A stretch of DNA of 64,000 nucleotides, taken from contig NZ_WHJH01000012.1 in the NCBI RefSeq assembly GCF_011682145.1, forward strand, positions 62,001-126,000, in the 5' to 3' direction. Both the position numbers and the translations under genes were made by a program. The first letter of the stretch is position 1. Each line of letters starts with the position of its first letter. The DNA is from Massilia mucilaginosa. Lineage in GTDB: Bacteria > Pseudomonadota > Gammaproteobacteria > Burkholderiales > Burkholderiaceae_D. Below the pieces are notes generated by a model. The model searched no databases. It saw only the letters and a program-made list of their open reading frames with translations, and was not told where the DNA came from. This document shows positions 35,426 through 43,509 of the stretch, piece after piece.

Positions 35426-37264
35426 TCAGAAATCCGTCGAAAACTCGGTCGATGCATGGAACAATGGCGTCGGACGGTTTTCCCCGAATAGACGGCTTCG
35501 GTGCGGCGTCATCAAGTCCGTGGCCGGCGCGAATGCGCGCGGATCGGCCGACGGCGATGCCACGCACGGCGTGAGCATGTATTTCGGGTCGGCGTCGATC
35601 AACGGCGCCGCGTAAGAAACGCTACGCGGTATTTGCCAGTACGGCCATGCCGATTTTCGATGCTCACGCAGTCCACGTTTGGCAGGAATAACACCGTAAC
35701 GTAGTAGCGCCTGGAGATCGTTGATCACCCTTGGCGCTTCGGCCCAAGTCGAATGGGCAAAGCGGTCAGAGGCGGAACTCACATCGACGGTATCGACACA
35801 CTTGAGCAGACGGGTGAAGCTGATGCCCGATGGCGATGTGAGGCGCGCCTTTATCTTTGACGCCCAAAGTACGATGTCAGTCGTGGAGATATAGCTGGTC
35901 ACGTTGTGATTCGATTTGATGGCCGGCTCAATGAGCTGCGCAAACAGGTCCGGATCGATATCGGCTGCGGCAAAGACGATCTGCTTGAACCTCGGCCGCT
36001 TCAAGCCATCCATGCTGACGCTGATATCGGCCGCGCCCAATTTGCTAAGCGCGTGACCGAGGACGCGCGAACCCATGCTGTGCGCGACAATATGGACGGT
36101 GCCGATGTCCGTCGTTTTCGCAATCTCGCTCAAGTAATCCGCCAGCGCAACGCCCGAGATTTTGCTGCGGTGCCCGGCCTCGTCATAATCGAGCAACAGC
36201 AAACCGGGATCGGACGGCCACGCGAACATCAGCGGAACGATGTCGTAATCATGTGTAGACAAGTCATAGGCAATTTGTGCGGTGCGAAATGCAGCATCGG
36301 TAAAGTCGTTGTTATAGCCATGCACATACAGGACCGCTGTCTTGCTGCTGGATTTTCCCACCGCGTCCTTCAGGGCGACGTTAAAGTCGGCGCTGTCCAG
36401 CACCACGATTTCTTGTTCGAACATGAAATCAGTTTTATAGTTTGGCTCTGCAAATGACACAAGCTCGTCAATACCCAGTTTATCTGTCATCCGCTTGATG
36501 GTGACCGTTATCCATGAGGGACGAGAAATCTGGCCGCGCTGCCGTTCCGGCGGAATTCGTACCAGGGCAATTCCACGTTCGAGACCGTTGGCGCCACGGT
36601 TATCGGCGATCCTGTTGGCATAGAATCTGAAGGGATTATCGCTCCCGGTTCGCGCGCGATTCGTTGCGTAGAGAACTGGAACAATCGAGTTGGGTTTCCA
36701 GTTGGCTTTCGAGGCATCCATCGTCGCGACAACCTCGATTTCGACCCGGTCGTTGAGCGCTCGCCCATCTGCTGTGCCGTTTCCCGCCACTGGCTGATTA
36801 TTACCTTTGCCTTCCGTATAGATGCGAGCGGTGGGAATACCTCGCGACTCGAGATAGCGCTTGACCTCTTGCGAACGGTCGTCGGAGATGCGTTGCGCAT
36901 GCTTTTTGCCGCCGGTACTGGACGCATGTCCTACCACCACAAACATCTCGGCATCTGTCGCAACCAGCTCGTTCAACTGTTTGGCCAGTTCCGCCTTCTG
37001 TGCCGGCTGGAGCCTGGTGCCATTTGCCGGAAAAAGAATGGTCCGGCCGAACCCGACTCTCTCTCGCGTGGGTTGCGGGGGTGGCGCGGCGGGGACAGGG
37101 ACAGAGGGGGGAAACACTTCGATTGCCGGTGCCGGAGCAGGCGCGGGCGCGGGAGACGCCGGCCCGGCGTCGACAACAGGTTGGCTGACACATGCAGCGA
37201 GCATTGTCGCAAATACTGCCGCACTCAAGCCGTGTTTGACATTGTAATGCAGTCGATTCCGCAT
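35426..37264 (-). CDS. Lipoprotein with OmpA-like domain fused to a DUF900 alpha/beta hydrolase
   Basis: The protein has 612 residues. A lipoprotein signal ends in the lipobox LAAC (Cys25). An Ala/Pro-rich linker (30-62) leads to an OmpA-like peptidoglycan-binding domain at about 70-185 (ILFPANGTRLQPAQKAELAK, VVVGHASSTGGKKHAQRISD, NDRVEIEV). Residues 195-500 are a DUF900-type hydrolase: VPVLYATNRARTG, VLYVHGYNNDFTDAAFRTAQ, and the nucleophile serine in VAHSMGSRVLGHAL. The last 100 residues carry no domain I can name. It is probably anchored to outer membrane and cell wall, acting on a lipid or ester in the periplasm. Each half is common; the fusion is not. Confidence 0.85.
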   Translation of the reverse strand: MRNRLHYNVKHGLSAAVFATMLAACVSQPVVDAGPASPAPAPAPAPAIEVFPPSVPVPAAPPPQPTRERVGFGRTILFPANGTRLQPAQKAELAKQLNELVATDAEMFVVVGHASSTGGKKHAQRISDDRSQEVKRYLESRGIPTARIYTEGKGNNQPVAGNGTADGRALNDRVEIEVVATMDASKANWKPNSIVPVLYATNRARTGSDNPFRFYANRIADNRGANGLERGIALVRIPPERQRGQISRPSWITVTIKRMTDKLGIDELVSFAEPNYKTDFMFEQEIVVLDSADFNVALKDAVGKSSSKTAVLYVHGYNNDFTDAAFRTAQIAYDLSTHDYDIVPLMFAWPSDPGLLLLDYDEAGHRSKISGVALADYLSEIAKTTDIGTVHIVAHSMGSRVLGHALSKLGAADISVSMDGLKRPRFKQIVFAAADIDPDLFAQLIEPAIKSNHNVTSYISTTDIVLWASKIKARLTSPSGISFTRLLKCVDTVDVSSASDRFAHSTWAEAPRVINDLQALLRYGVIPAKRGLREHRKSAWPYWQIPRSVSYAAPLIDADPKYMLTPCVASPSADPRAFAPATDLMTPHRSRLFGENRPTPLFHASTEFSTDF

Positions 37265-37540
37265 GGCGTCTCTCCTCAGGTCGAGAGAATCAGACTAGCA
37301 TGAGGGATTATATAATTGAAACAATTTGTAACTCGGCACGCGCGCTGCGCAGACGTATGGTTGGTTTTTTGACACACCTGCCCGAGCGCGCGCTGCCAGT
37401 TCGACAAAAGCGCAACGGAACGGGCGTTCGCCGATATCGAGCATGGCCTGCCGCGCGCGGCAGACCGGCGGCGATCCTCAGCGCCGCCATGCATGCTCGG
37501 GCAAAGCCGAACTTGCGATCCGCACCGACAGCGCTGTCGC
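37265..37540. other. Intergenic region with a 14-bp palindrome
   Basis: The 276-bp gap between the lipoprotein gene start and the end of the DJ-1 gene is AT-rich near 37300-37330, a likely promoter for the lipoprotein gene. CGACAGCGCTGTCG at 37526-37539 is a perfect palindrome just downstream of the DJ-1 stop; it may be a weak terminator, but no T tract follows. I see no gene. Confidence 0.4.
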
Positions 37541-38218
37541 TCAGGCCAGTCGCTTGACCAGTACAGCCGCCGCTTCGGCCGACGACGCCGGATTCTGGCC
37601 GGTGATCAGGAGGCCGTCGGTGAGCACGTACGAGCCCCAGTCCGGACCCTTGGAATACACGCCGCCGTTGGCCTTGAGCATGTCTTCAACCAGGAACGGC
37701 ACCACATCGGTCAAGCCGACGCCGTCTTCTTCCGTATTGGTGAAGCCGGTGACCTGCTTGCCTTCGACCAGCGGACGGCCGGCCGGGGTTTTGACATCGC
37801 GCAGCACGCCGGGCGCATGGCAGACCAGCGCCACCGGCTTGTTGGCCGCGATGAAGGACTCGATCAGGGCGATCGAATGCTTGTCGTTGGCAAGGTCCCA
37901 CAGCGGGCCGTGGCCGCCCGGGTAGAACACCGCGTCGAAATCCGACTGCTCGACACTATCGAGACGCACGGTCGCGGCCAATTGGGCGGTCGCTTCGGCA
38001 TCGGCCTCGAAACGGTGCGTCATGTCGGTCTGGTTGGCCGGTTCGTTACTCTTCGGATCGAGCGGTGGCTGGCCGCCTTCGGGCGAGGCCAGCACCATGT
38101 CGACGCCGGCATCCTTGAAGATGTAATACGGCGCAGCCAATTCTTCCAGCCAGAAGCCGGTTTTGCGGCCGGTGTTGCCAAGTTCGCTATGCGAGGTCAG
38201 GACGATCAGGACTTTCAT
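37541..38218 (-). CDS. DJ-1/PfpI (type 1 glutamine amidotransferase-like) protein
   Basis: The protein has 225 residues. It belongs to the Hsp31/HchA-like branch: TGFWLEELAAPYYIFKDAG, LASPEGGQPPLDPKS, FYPGGHGPLWDLAND, and the nucleophile cysteine in VALVCHAPGVL. KQVTGFTNTEEDGVGLTDVV and LLITGQNPASSAEAAAV complete the fold. Relatives are glyoxalase III or protein deglycase-like stress proteins. The operator-like repeat at 38255-38269 lies 37 bp upstream of its start, so the adjacent TetR regulator probably represses it. Confidence 0.92.
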   Translation of the reverse strand: MKVLIVLTSHSELGNTGRKTGFWLEELAAPYYIFKDAGVDMVLASPEGGQPPLDPKSNEPANQTDMTHRFEADAEATAQLAATVRLDSVEQSDFDAVFYPGGHGPLWDLANDKHSIALIESFIAANKPVALVCHAPGVLRDVKTPAGRPLVEGKQVTGFTNTEEDGVGLTDVVPFLVEDMLKANGGVYSKGPDWGSYVLTDGLLITGQNPASSAEAAAVLVKRLA

Positions 38219-38254
38219 GGTATATCTCCTAAGTAGATCAAAAGTGGCGCTGAG

Positions 38255-38269
38255 TAGACCAGTCGTCTA
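38255..38269. promoter_or_regulatory. TetR-type operator, copy 1 (upstream of the DJ-1 gene)
   Basis: TAGACCAGTCGTCTA is an inverted repeat TAGAC-N5-GTCTA. It differs by one base from copy 2 at 38945-38959, upstream of the TetR gene. The pairing of the two sites with a regulator and its neighbour gene is strong circumstantial evidence. Confidence 0.8.
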
Positions 38270-38315
38270 GATCAAGCGCAAAAAAATTGGCGGACGAACC
38301 GCCGGCAAACTCCCC

Positions 38316-38924
38316 TTACTCCGGGGAGAGATGCAATAGTTGGCGCGTGGTCGACAGTGCCCAGTCGAACGGCTGGGTGTTGCGGCCAATCTTCACCATG
38401 ATGCTCGCGCCCAGCCACAGCTGATACAGGCTGTTGGCCGTGGTGTCGACATCGCTGTCGATTGCCAGCGATCCTTCGGCTACGCCGGCCTCGATTGCGC
38501 CGGCCAGCCTGGCCACGATGCCGGAGGTGCCGCGCTTGAGCGACAGGCGCATCGCCTCGGACAAATCGGCCACTTCCGCGCCCAGCTTCACCGCGAGGCA
38601 CTTGCCCTGGCATTCGAAGGACGACTGCGCAGCCTGCCAGCTTTTCCAGTAATTCATCAGGCGCTGCGCCATGTCGATGCCGGGCTGGCTGAGGATGGCA
38701 TCGATTTGCGCGAGGTAATCCTCGAAGTAAGCTTCAAGCAAGGCTTCCCCGAACGCATCCTTCGAACCGAAGTAATGGTAGAAGGAACCTTTCGGCACCC
38801 CTGCGGCGAGCAGGATTTCATTCAGGCCGACCGCCGAGAACCCCTTGGCGGCCATGATGCGCTGGCCGGTGGACAGGATATTCCCGCGAACATCGGCGGA
38901 GTCGGATGCAGTTCTTGTGTTCAT
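38316..38924 (-). CDS. TetR/AcrR family transcriptional regulator
   Basis: The protein has 202 residues. The N-terminal helix-turn-helix is complete: ILSTGQRIMAAKGFSAVGLN then ILLAAGVPKGSFYHYFGSKD. The C-terminal ligand domain carries FECQGKCLAVKLGAEVADLS, as in TetR proteins that sense electrophiles. It probably represses itself and the DJ-1 gene through the two TAGAC-N5-GTCTA operators. A reactive-aldehyde or electrophile inducer would fit the DJ-1/Hsp31 target, but this is inference. Confidence 0.92.
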   Translation of the reverse strand: MNTRTASDSADVRGNILSTGQRIMAAKGFSAVGLNEILLAAGVPKGSFYHYFGSKDAFGEALLEAYFEDYLAQIDAILSQPGIDMAQRLMNYWKSWQAAQSSFECQGKCLAVKLGAEVADLSEAMRLSLKRGTSGIVARLAGAIEAGVAEGSLAIDSDVDTTANSLYQLWLGASIMVKIGRNTQPFDWALSTTRQLLHLSPE

Positions 38925-38944
38925 GTGCCCACTATAAATGAGAT

Positions 38945-38959
38945 TAGACCGGTCGTCTA
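38945..38959. promoter_or_regulatory. TetR-type operator, copy 2 (upstream of the TetR gene)
   Basis: TAGACCGGTCGTCTA lies 20 bp ahead of the TetR start and 16 bp after the stop of the TonB receptor gene. It matches copy 1 at 14 of 15 bases. Negative autoregulation is the usual meaning of such a site. Confidence 0.8.
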
Positions 38960-38975
38960 GTCTTTCTTGCCGTCG

Positions 38976-41075
38976 TCAATAACGCCACTGGGCCGTCAGT
39001 TCCGCGTGGCGCCGTGCGCCCAGCAGGTACTGGCTGCTGCCGTACGAGGTGCTGGCGTACAGCCTGTCGTCCAGATTGCGCAGGTTCAGCTGCACCAGCA
39101 CGTGTCGGCTGGCCTGCCAGCCGACGCTCGCGTCCAGCACCGTGTAAGCCGGCAGCGCCTGCGTATTGGCGTTGTCGATGAAACGCCGGCCGACGTAGCG
39201 CGCGCCGCCGCCCGCGCGCCAGCCGCCGCTGCGGTAGCTGAGCCACAGGTTGGCCGACGACTTGGGCGCGTCGGCCGGACGGTTGCCGGCGCGCGAGACC
39301 TTGCCGGCGTCGATCAGCTGGTCGAATACCGCGTCGGTCCAGACCGCGTTCGCTTCCAGCCGCCAGGCCGGCGTCAGCGCCACGCTGGCGCTCAGTTCCA
39401 CCCCGCGCGACGATTGCGCGCCGCCCTGGATCGACAGCGCCGGGTTGGCCGGGTCGCGCGTGATGATGTCATCCTTGCGGATGCGGTACAGCGCGGCCGT
39501 CCACTCGGCCCTGCCGCCGGCCAGCGCTTGCTTGACGCCCGTTTCCACCTGGCGCGAGCGGGTCAGCTTGTAGCGGCTGTTGGCCAGGTTCAGCGACAAC
39601 AGGCTGGTCACCGGATCGCTGCCGCTGCTGACCTGCGCATACAGCGAGGTCGCGGGCAGGATCTTCCAGGTCAGTCCCAGGCGCGCGGCGGTCGACTGCA
39701 AGCGCGCGCTGAACCCAGCCGCGCCCTGCAGGCTGGTGCGCTCGACCTTGTAGCGGTCGTGGCGCAGGCCCGCCAGCAGCAGCAGGCGCTCGCTGAACTG
39801 ATAAGCGTCTTCGGCGTACACCGCCTGCGAGGCGGTATCGGTGCTGAAGTTCGGGCGCAGCGGATCGGGGCTGTCGAACACGCCCGGATTGAACCCGGTG
39901 GGCGCCACGCTCGATGCGCCGCCGTATGGCGCGTTATTGGTGTGGGTGAAATTGATCGTCGCCGCTTCCCACCCGGCCACCAGGCGGTTGGCGCCGGCGT
40001 CCCAGCGCGCCTCCAGGCGGTTGCCGGTCTGCTCCTGGTCGTGCGCGATGGCGATGTAGTCGCTGCGCTCGACCAGCTGCGTTTGCGCGTTGTGGAAATA
40101 GCTTTCGGCATTGCGCCAGTGGCGGCGCGCTTTCATGTAGGCCAGCTCGTTGCTGACGGTGAGCGCCGGCGCCACGCGCCAGCTCAGGCGGGCCAGCGCC
40201 TTGTCGTCATCGAAGCCGATGTCGGCGTCGCCGACGTTGTAGTTCTGCCTGCGCAACGCGCGCGCCAGGCCGCCGGCGACCAGCGGCGTGCCGAAGTAGC
40301 GCTGCGGCTTCTGTTCCAGATGATCGAGCTGAACATCGAGATCGATCCCGGGCGCCAGCGCATACGCCAGGCTGGCCAGCAGCTTGCCGTGGCGCGCGTC
40401 GCCGCGTGCGATCAGGCCGTCGCTGCGGTCGGCATACGCGTCGACCCGGAACGCCCCGCCCTGCCCCAGCGCACCGCTGGCGCCCACCCCGGCGCGCAGT
40501 GCGCGGCCCGACCCGATGCCGGCCATCGCCTCGAACGCGGCGGCGCGCGTGGGCGCCTTGCGCACGGCGTTGATGGTGGCGCCGGTGGTGCCGCTGCCGT
40601 GGATCACCGAGCCCGGACCGCGCAGCACTTCGATGTACTCGTAGCCCCACGGATCGGACGGATAAGTCGCCGTGCCCGAGCCCACCTGCGGGCGCTGGCC
40701 GTTTTCCAAAATGGCGATGGCGCTGTTGCCGCTGAAACCGCGCGCCGAATAGGCGATGCCGTTGCCGGGCGAGCTGATGTCGGTCAGGCCGGTGGTGCGG
40801 GTGACGGCGTCCTTCATCCGCACGTCGCCGCGCGCTTCGATGCTGGCCGCGCCGAGCGACTCCACGCTGGCCGGCAAGTCCTGCGCCGCCAGAGCGAGCC
40901 GGCTGGCCGTGCCGATGGCGCGCTGAAGGCCCAGGCCTTCGTGCGCCGCCGCCTGGATGGTCACGACGGGCATCATCGCCGTCGACTGGGCCCAGGCGGC
41001 CGGGGCGCACAGCAGTGCGATGGCGGCGGCGACGGGGCGGATGGGTGTGGAACGGGCGTGGCTGGAATGGATCAT
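38976..41075 (-). CDS. TonB-dependent receptor of the siderophore type, behind a cobalamin riboswitch
   Basis: The start is ATG 41075, giving 699 residues and a signal peptide ending in LLCAPAAWAQS. The plug (LALAAQDLPASVESLGAASI, EYIEVLRGPGSVIHGSGTTG) and barrel follow the ferric-siderophore receptor pattern, ending in AELTAQWRY. There is no STN signalling domain. The minus-strand leader carries a cobalamin riboswitch (41283-41480), so expression should fall when vitamin B12 is plentiful. By regulation the likely substrate is a cobalamin or other corrinoid rather than a siderophore; by sequence alone I would have called a siderophore receptor. Confidence 0.88.
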   Translation of the reverse strand: MIHSSHARSTPIRPVAAAIALLCAPAAWAQSTAMMPVVTIQAAAHEGLGLQRAIGTASRLALAAQDLPASVESLGAASIEARGDVRMKDAVTRTTGLTDISSPGNGIAYSARGFSGNSAIAILENGQRPQVGSGTATYPSDPWGYEYIEVLRGPGSVIHGSGTTGATINAVRKAPTRAAAFEAMAGIGSGRALRAGVGASGALGQGGAFRVDAYADRSDGLIARGDARHGKLLASLAYALAPGIDLDVQLDHLEQKPQRYFGTPLVAGGLARALRRQNYNVGDADIGFDDDKALARLSWRVAPALTVSNELAYMKARRHWRNAESYFHNAQTQLVERSDYIAIAHDQEQTGNRLEARWDAGANRLVAGWEAATINFTHTNNAPYGGASSVAPTGFNPGVFDSPDPLRPNFSTDTASQAVYAEDAYQFSERLLLLAGLRHDRYKVERTSLQGAAGFSARLQSTAARLGLTWKILPATSLYAQVSSGSDPVTSLLSLNLANSRYKLTRSRQVETGVKQALAGGRAEWTAALYRIRKDDIITRDPANPALSIQGGAQSSRGVELSASVALTPAWRLEANAVWTDAVFDQLIDAGKVSRAGNRPADAPKSSANLWLSYRSGGWRAGGGARYVGRRFIDNANTQALPAYTVLDASVGWQASRHVLVQLNLRNLDDRLYASTSYGSSQYLLGARRHAELTAQWRY

Positions 41076-41732
41076 GAAAGCGCCTGACGTGGAAATGGCC
41101 GGGCCGGCCGTTGGTAACGTTCGCGCATGCGCGCGCCAGGCGCCCTGGCACGCGCCGCGCACGCAGGGAAAATGCGGACGCGGGCGCATACGCCGGCGGC
41201 GTGCGATTGCATTGGCAGAACAGAAAAAGGGACGACAAATAACAGGCAACCCCACACCCCGGGCGTTGCGCGTGCATCGTGACTGGCCGGTCTTCTGGCT
41301 CGCCGTCATCCTTCCCTGGTCTTGCCTTCCCATGCGATGCACAGTGGCGTTCGATCAAAGTCGTCAGGCTTACAGCAGCGGGGGCTGCGCCGGACTGGCG
41401 CGAGATGGAAATCTCGTGCGTCACCGGCTTCCCGTTTCACCCTCCAGCCGATAAGCGGGAGGGCACCATTCACGTATTGGCACGCATTCTACAATCACAC
41501 ATGCCTGTTTGTCACATTTTTCCTGCGCCAGCCAGGCGGATGGCGGGAGCCCCCAAGCCATCCTGCCTCGACTGCACATTTACAACAAATCCACCAAATA
41601 TTGATGTTTCTTGTACAAGACGATTGGTTAATTGGCACGCTTGTTCGTATTTGCAATACATTGGGACACCCGGGTTCAGGATCTTTTGCATGGAGACCCT
41701 GGCAGACGGGCCAACTAAAAAGGAGACGCTTC
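41076..41732. other. Divergent intergenic region with riboswitch leader
   Basis: This 657-bp region separates the TonB receptor and the SGNH hydrolase. Its centre is the riboswitch. The part from 41480 to 41700 is AT-richer and should hold both the riboswitch promoter (minus) and the hydrolase promoter (plus). No separate gene is supported; in-frame extensions of the receptor through the riboswitch are unlikely to be translated. Confidence 0.6.
41283..41480 (-). promoter_or_regulatory. Cobalamin (B12) riboswitch
   Basis: On the minus strand the conserved order is present: GGTGCC, a GGGTGAAACGGGAAGCCGGT core, CCAGTCCGGCGCAGCCCCCGC, GCTGTAAG, GAACGCCACTGTGCATCG, GGGAAGGC and a closing GCCAGAAGACCGGCC. 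These are the signature boxes of the cobalamin aptamer. It ends about 207 bases before the TonB receptor ATG, which leaves room for an expression platform. I did not identify the switching hairpin. Confidence 0.92.
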
Positions 41733-42821
41733 ATGAGCATTCGCTTTCGTCGTTCTTTCCACACACTGTTACCCTTCCTCGTCCTTCTTGTCCCGGCTGC
41801 CGACATAGCCGCCAGCACCATCACCCAGAACGCCTCGTGGACCATCGACCGCGCGGGCACCACCACCAAGTACCGTTCGGTGGCCTATGGCGATTCGATC
41901 TACGCCGGCTTCAACGGCTCCGTCACCAGCGCGGCCAAATACGCGGCACCCACCGTCAATGCGGAATATCTCTCGGCCCAGTGGGGCGCCGACGTCGAAA
42001 GCGTGCGCCGCACCAAGTCCGGGGCGATTGCCGAGGACGTGTACAACAACAAGATCGTCGCCGAGCGCTCGTACATGCAAGCGAGTAACACCCGCGTGGT
42101 CACCTTCGAAATGTGCGGCAACGACGGCCTGCAAGCGCGCGCCAGCTTCAAGAGCCAGACCGGCACCTGCAATTACAGCGTGCTGACCGCCGCCGAAAGC
42201 AGCTGCAAAAAATATGTGACGGCCGCGATGGACTACATCAACGCCAACGCCTATGCCGGGGTCAAGCTGAAGATCATCTCCAACCTGCACTACCCCGGCT
42301 ATGCGGTCGACAATGTGCAAAGTACCTGCAAGGATGCGGCGACCGGCGCCACCGTCAAGATGCAGGACAAGTTCCTGCCTGCGCTGGCGCGGATGAACTT
42401 CATGATGTGCGACGTGGCGCGCCAGAAGGGTTTCCAGTGCGCGGATAACTTTGCCCAGTACATGGGGGCCGACTACGACAGCAACGCCGACGGCCGCATC
42501 GACGCCGAGGGCTTGCGCTATGTGAGCGGCGAGAGTGAAACGAGCTACGTCACCCGCCTGACCACGGGACTGCGCTCGACCATCCGCGACGCCAATACGC
42601 ACTTCGTCTCGGCGGGCAGCAGCTACGACTACATCCAGTCGGACGACACCCATCCGACCTACAGCGGCAGCACCGTCAGCTCCGGCCTGTTCGGCAGCGC
42701 CACCGGCAGCGGCGCGCCGCGCTACAGCACCATCAACGGCGGCAAGAGCCCGATCTGGAACCAGTACGGGCATGAACGCATGGGCTGGGCGGTGTCGACC
42801 TACAATCCGGCCACGCCGTAA
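41733..42821 (+). CDS. Secreted SGNH/GDSL hydrolase
   Basis: The 362-residue protein starts after AAGGAGACGCTTC. The signal peptide is FHTLLPFLVLLVPAADIAAS. Block I is SVAYGDSIYAGFNG (nucleophile Ser near 52), block III MCGNDG and the late Asp-His pair DDTHPTYSG, so the catalytic set is complete. An EF-hand-like loop DYDSNADGRIDAEG suggests calcium. Six or more cysteines suggest disulfides. Such enzymes cleave esters of lipids or acetylated sugars outside the cytoplasm. It is followed after 14 bp by the unknown gene at 42836. Confidence 0.9.
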   Translation: MSIRFRRSFHTLLPFLVLLVPAADIAASTITQNASWTIDRAGTTTKYRSVAYGDSIYAGFNGSVTSAAKYAAPTVNAEYLSAQWGADVESVRRTKSGAIAEDVYNNKIVAERSYMQASNTRVVTFEMCGNDGLQARASFKSQTGTCNYSVLTAAESSCKKYVTAAMDYINANAYAGVKLKIISNLHYPGYAVDNVQSTCKDAATGATVKMQDKFLPALARMNFMMCDVARQKGFQCADNFAQYMGADYDSNADGRIDAEGLRYVSGESETSYVTRLTTGLRSTIRDANTHFVSAGSSYDYIQSDDTHPTYSGSTVSSGLFGSATGSGAPRYSTINGGKSPIWNQYGHERMGWAVSTYNPATP

Positions 42822-42835
42822 GTCCGGGCGCCGAC

Positions 42836-43504
42836 TTGGATACGCCACCGCGTTCCAGGCCAGCGCCGGCCAGCAGCGAGATGGGCGCTGCTGGCCGCGA
42901 CTGGCGACCATCCCGGGGCCGCGTCGCCATCGCGCTGCTGCTCGCCATTGCCGCCAGCGTTGCTCTGGCGATGCTGTGGATGCCAGCAGGCCCGCCGGCC
43001 GGCCATGCCGGGCTCGCGGCCACCTCCGCACCGGCGACGGCGATGGTGCCGCCGCCGGCCGCCCTGCCCGGCAAACCCGGCCAGATCGCGCGCGCGCAAG
43101 CCAGGCCCGACCCCGAGGTCGATGCCGACCCCACGCCCGACCTGCGCAACTACGTCGCGCGCGGCGACAACCCCAGCATGGCGGAAGTGATCACGCGCCT
43201 GCACGAGCGCGGCATCCACTCCGGCCTGGGCGCCTTTTCGCCGCCGGGAACCAGCCCGCCGCTGGCCGGACTGGCGGTGCCCGAGGACTTCGTGCTGCCG
43301 AAGGGCTATGTGCGCCATCACCAGGCCACCGATGACGGACAACGCATCGAAGCGGTCCTGATGTTCGCACCCGACTTCCAACTGCTCGACGCCAGCGGCA
43401 AGCCCGTCGAGATGCCCAGGAACCTGGTGGTGCCGCCGGAACTGGCGCCGCCAGGCCTGCCGATCCGGCGCATCGTCATCCCCCCCGCAAGCACAGGGCG
43501 CTGA
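42836..43504 (+). CDS. Unknown single-pass membrane protein
   Basis: The protein has 222 residues if the TTG at 42836 is used; an ATG at 42881 (MGAAGRDWRPSRG) would remove 15 residues and is about as likely. One membrane helix lies near residues 30-49 (VAIALLLAIAASVALAMLWM), followed by a Pro/Ala-rich periplasmic stretch and a small globular part (DNPSMAEVITRLHERGIHSG, EDFVLPKGYVRHHQATDDGQ). I know no family. It sits 5 bp before the Lnt-like gene, so a shared function at the membrane is plausible. Confidence 0.7.
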   Translation: MDTPPRSRPAPASSEMGAAGRDWRPSRGRVAIALLLAIAASVALAMLWMPAGPPAGHAGLAATSAPATAMVPPPAALPGKPGQIARAQARPDPEVDADPTPDLRNYVARGDNPSMAEVITRLHERGIHSGLGAFSPPGTSPPLAGLAVPEDFVLPKGYVRHHQATDDGQRIEAVLMFAPDFQLLDASGKPVEMPRNLVVPPELAPPGLPIRRIVIPPASTGR

Positions 43505-43509
43505 CCATC

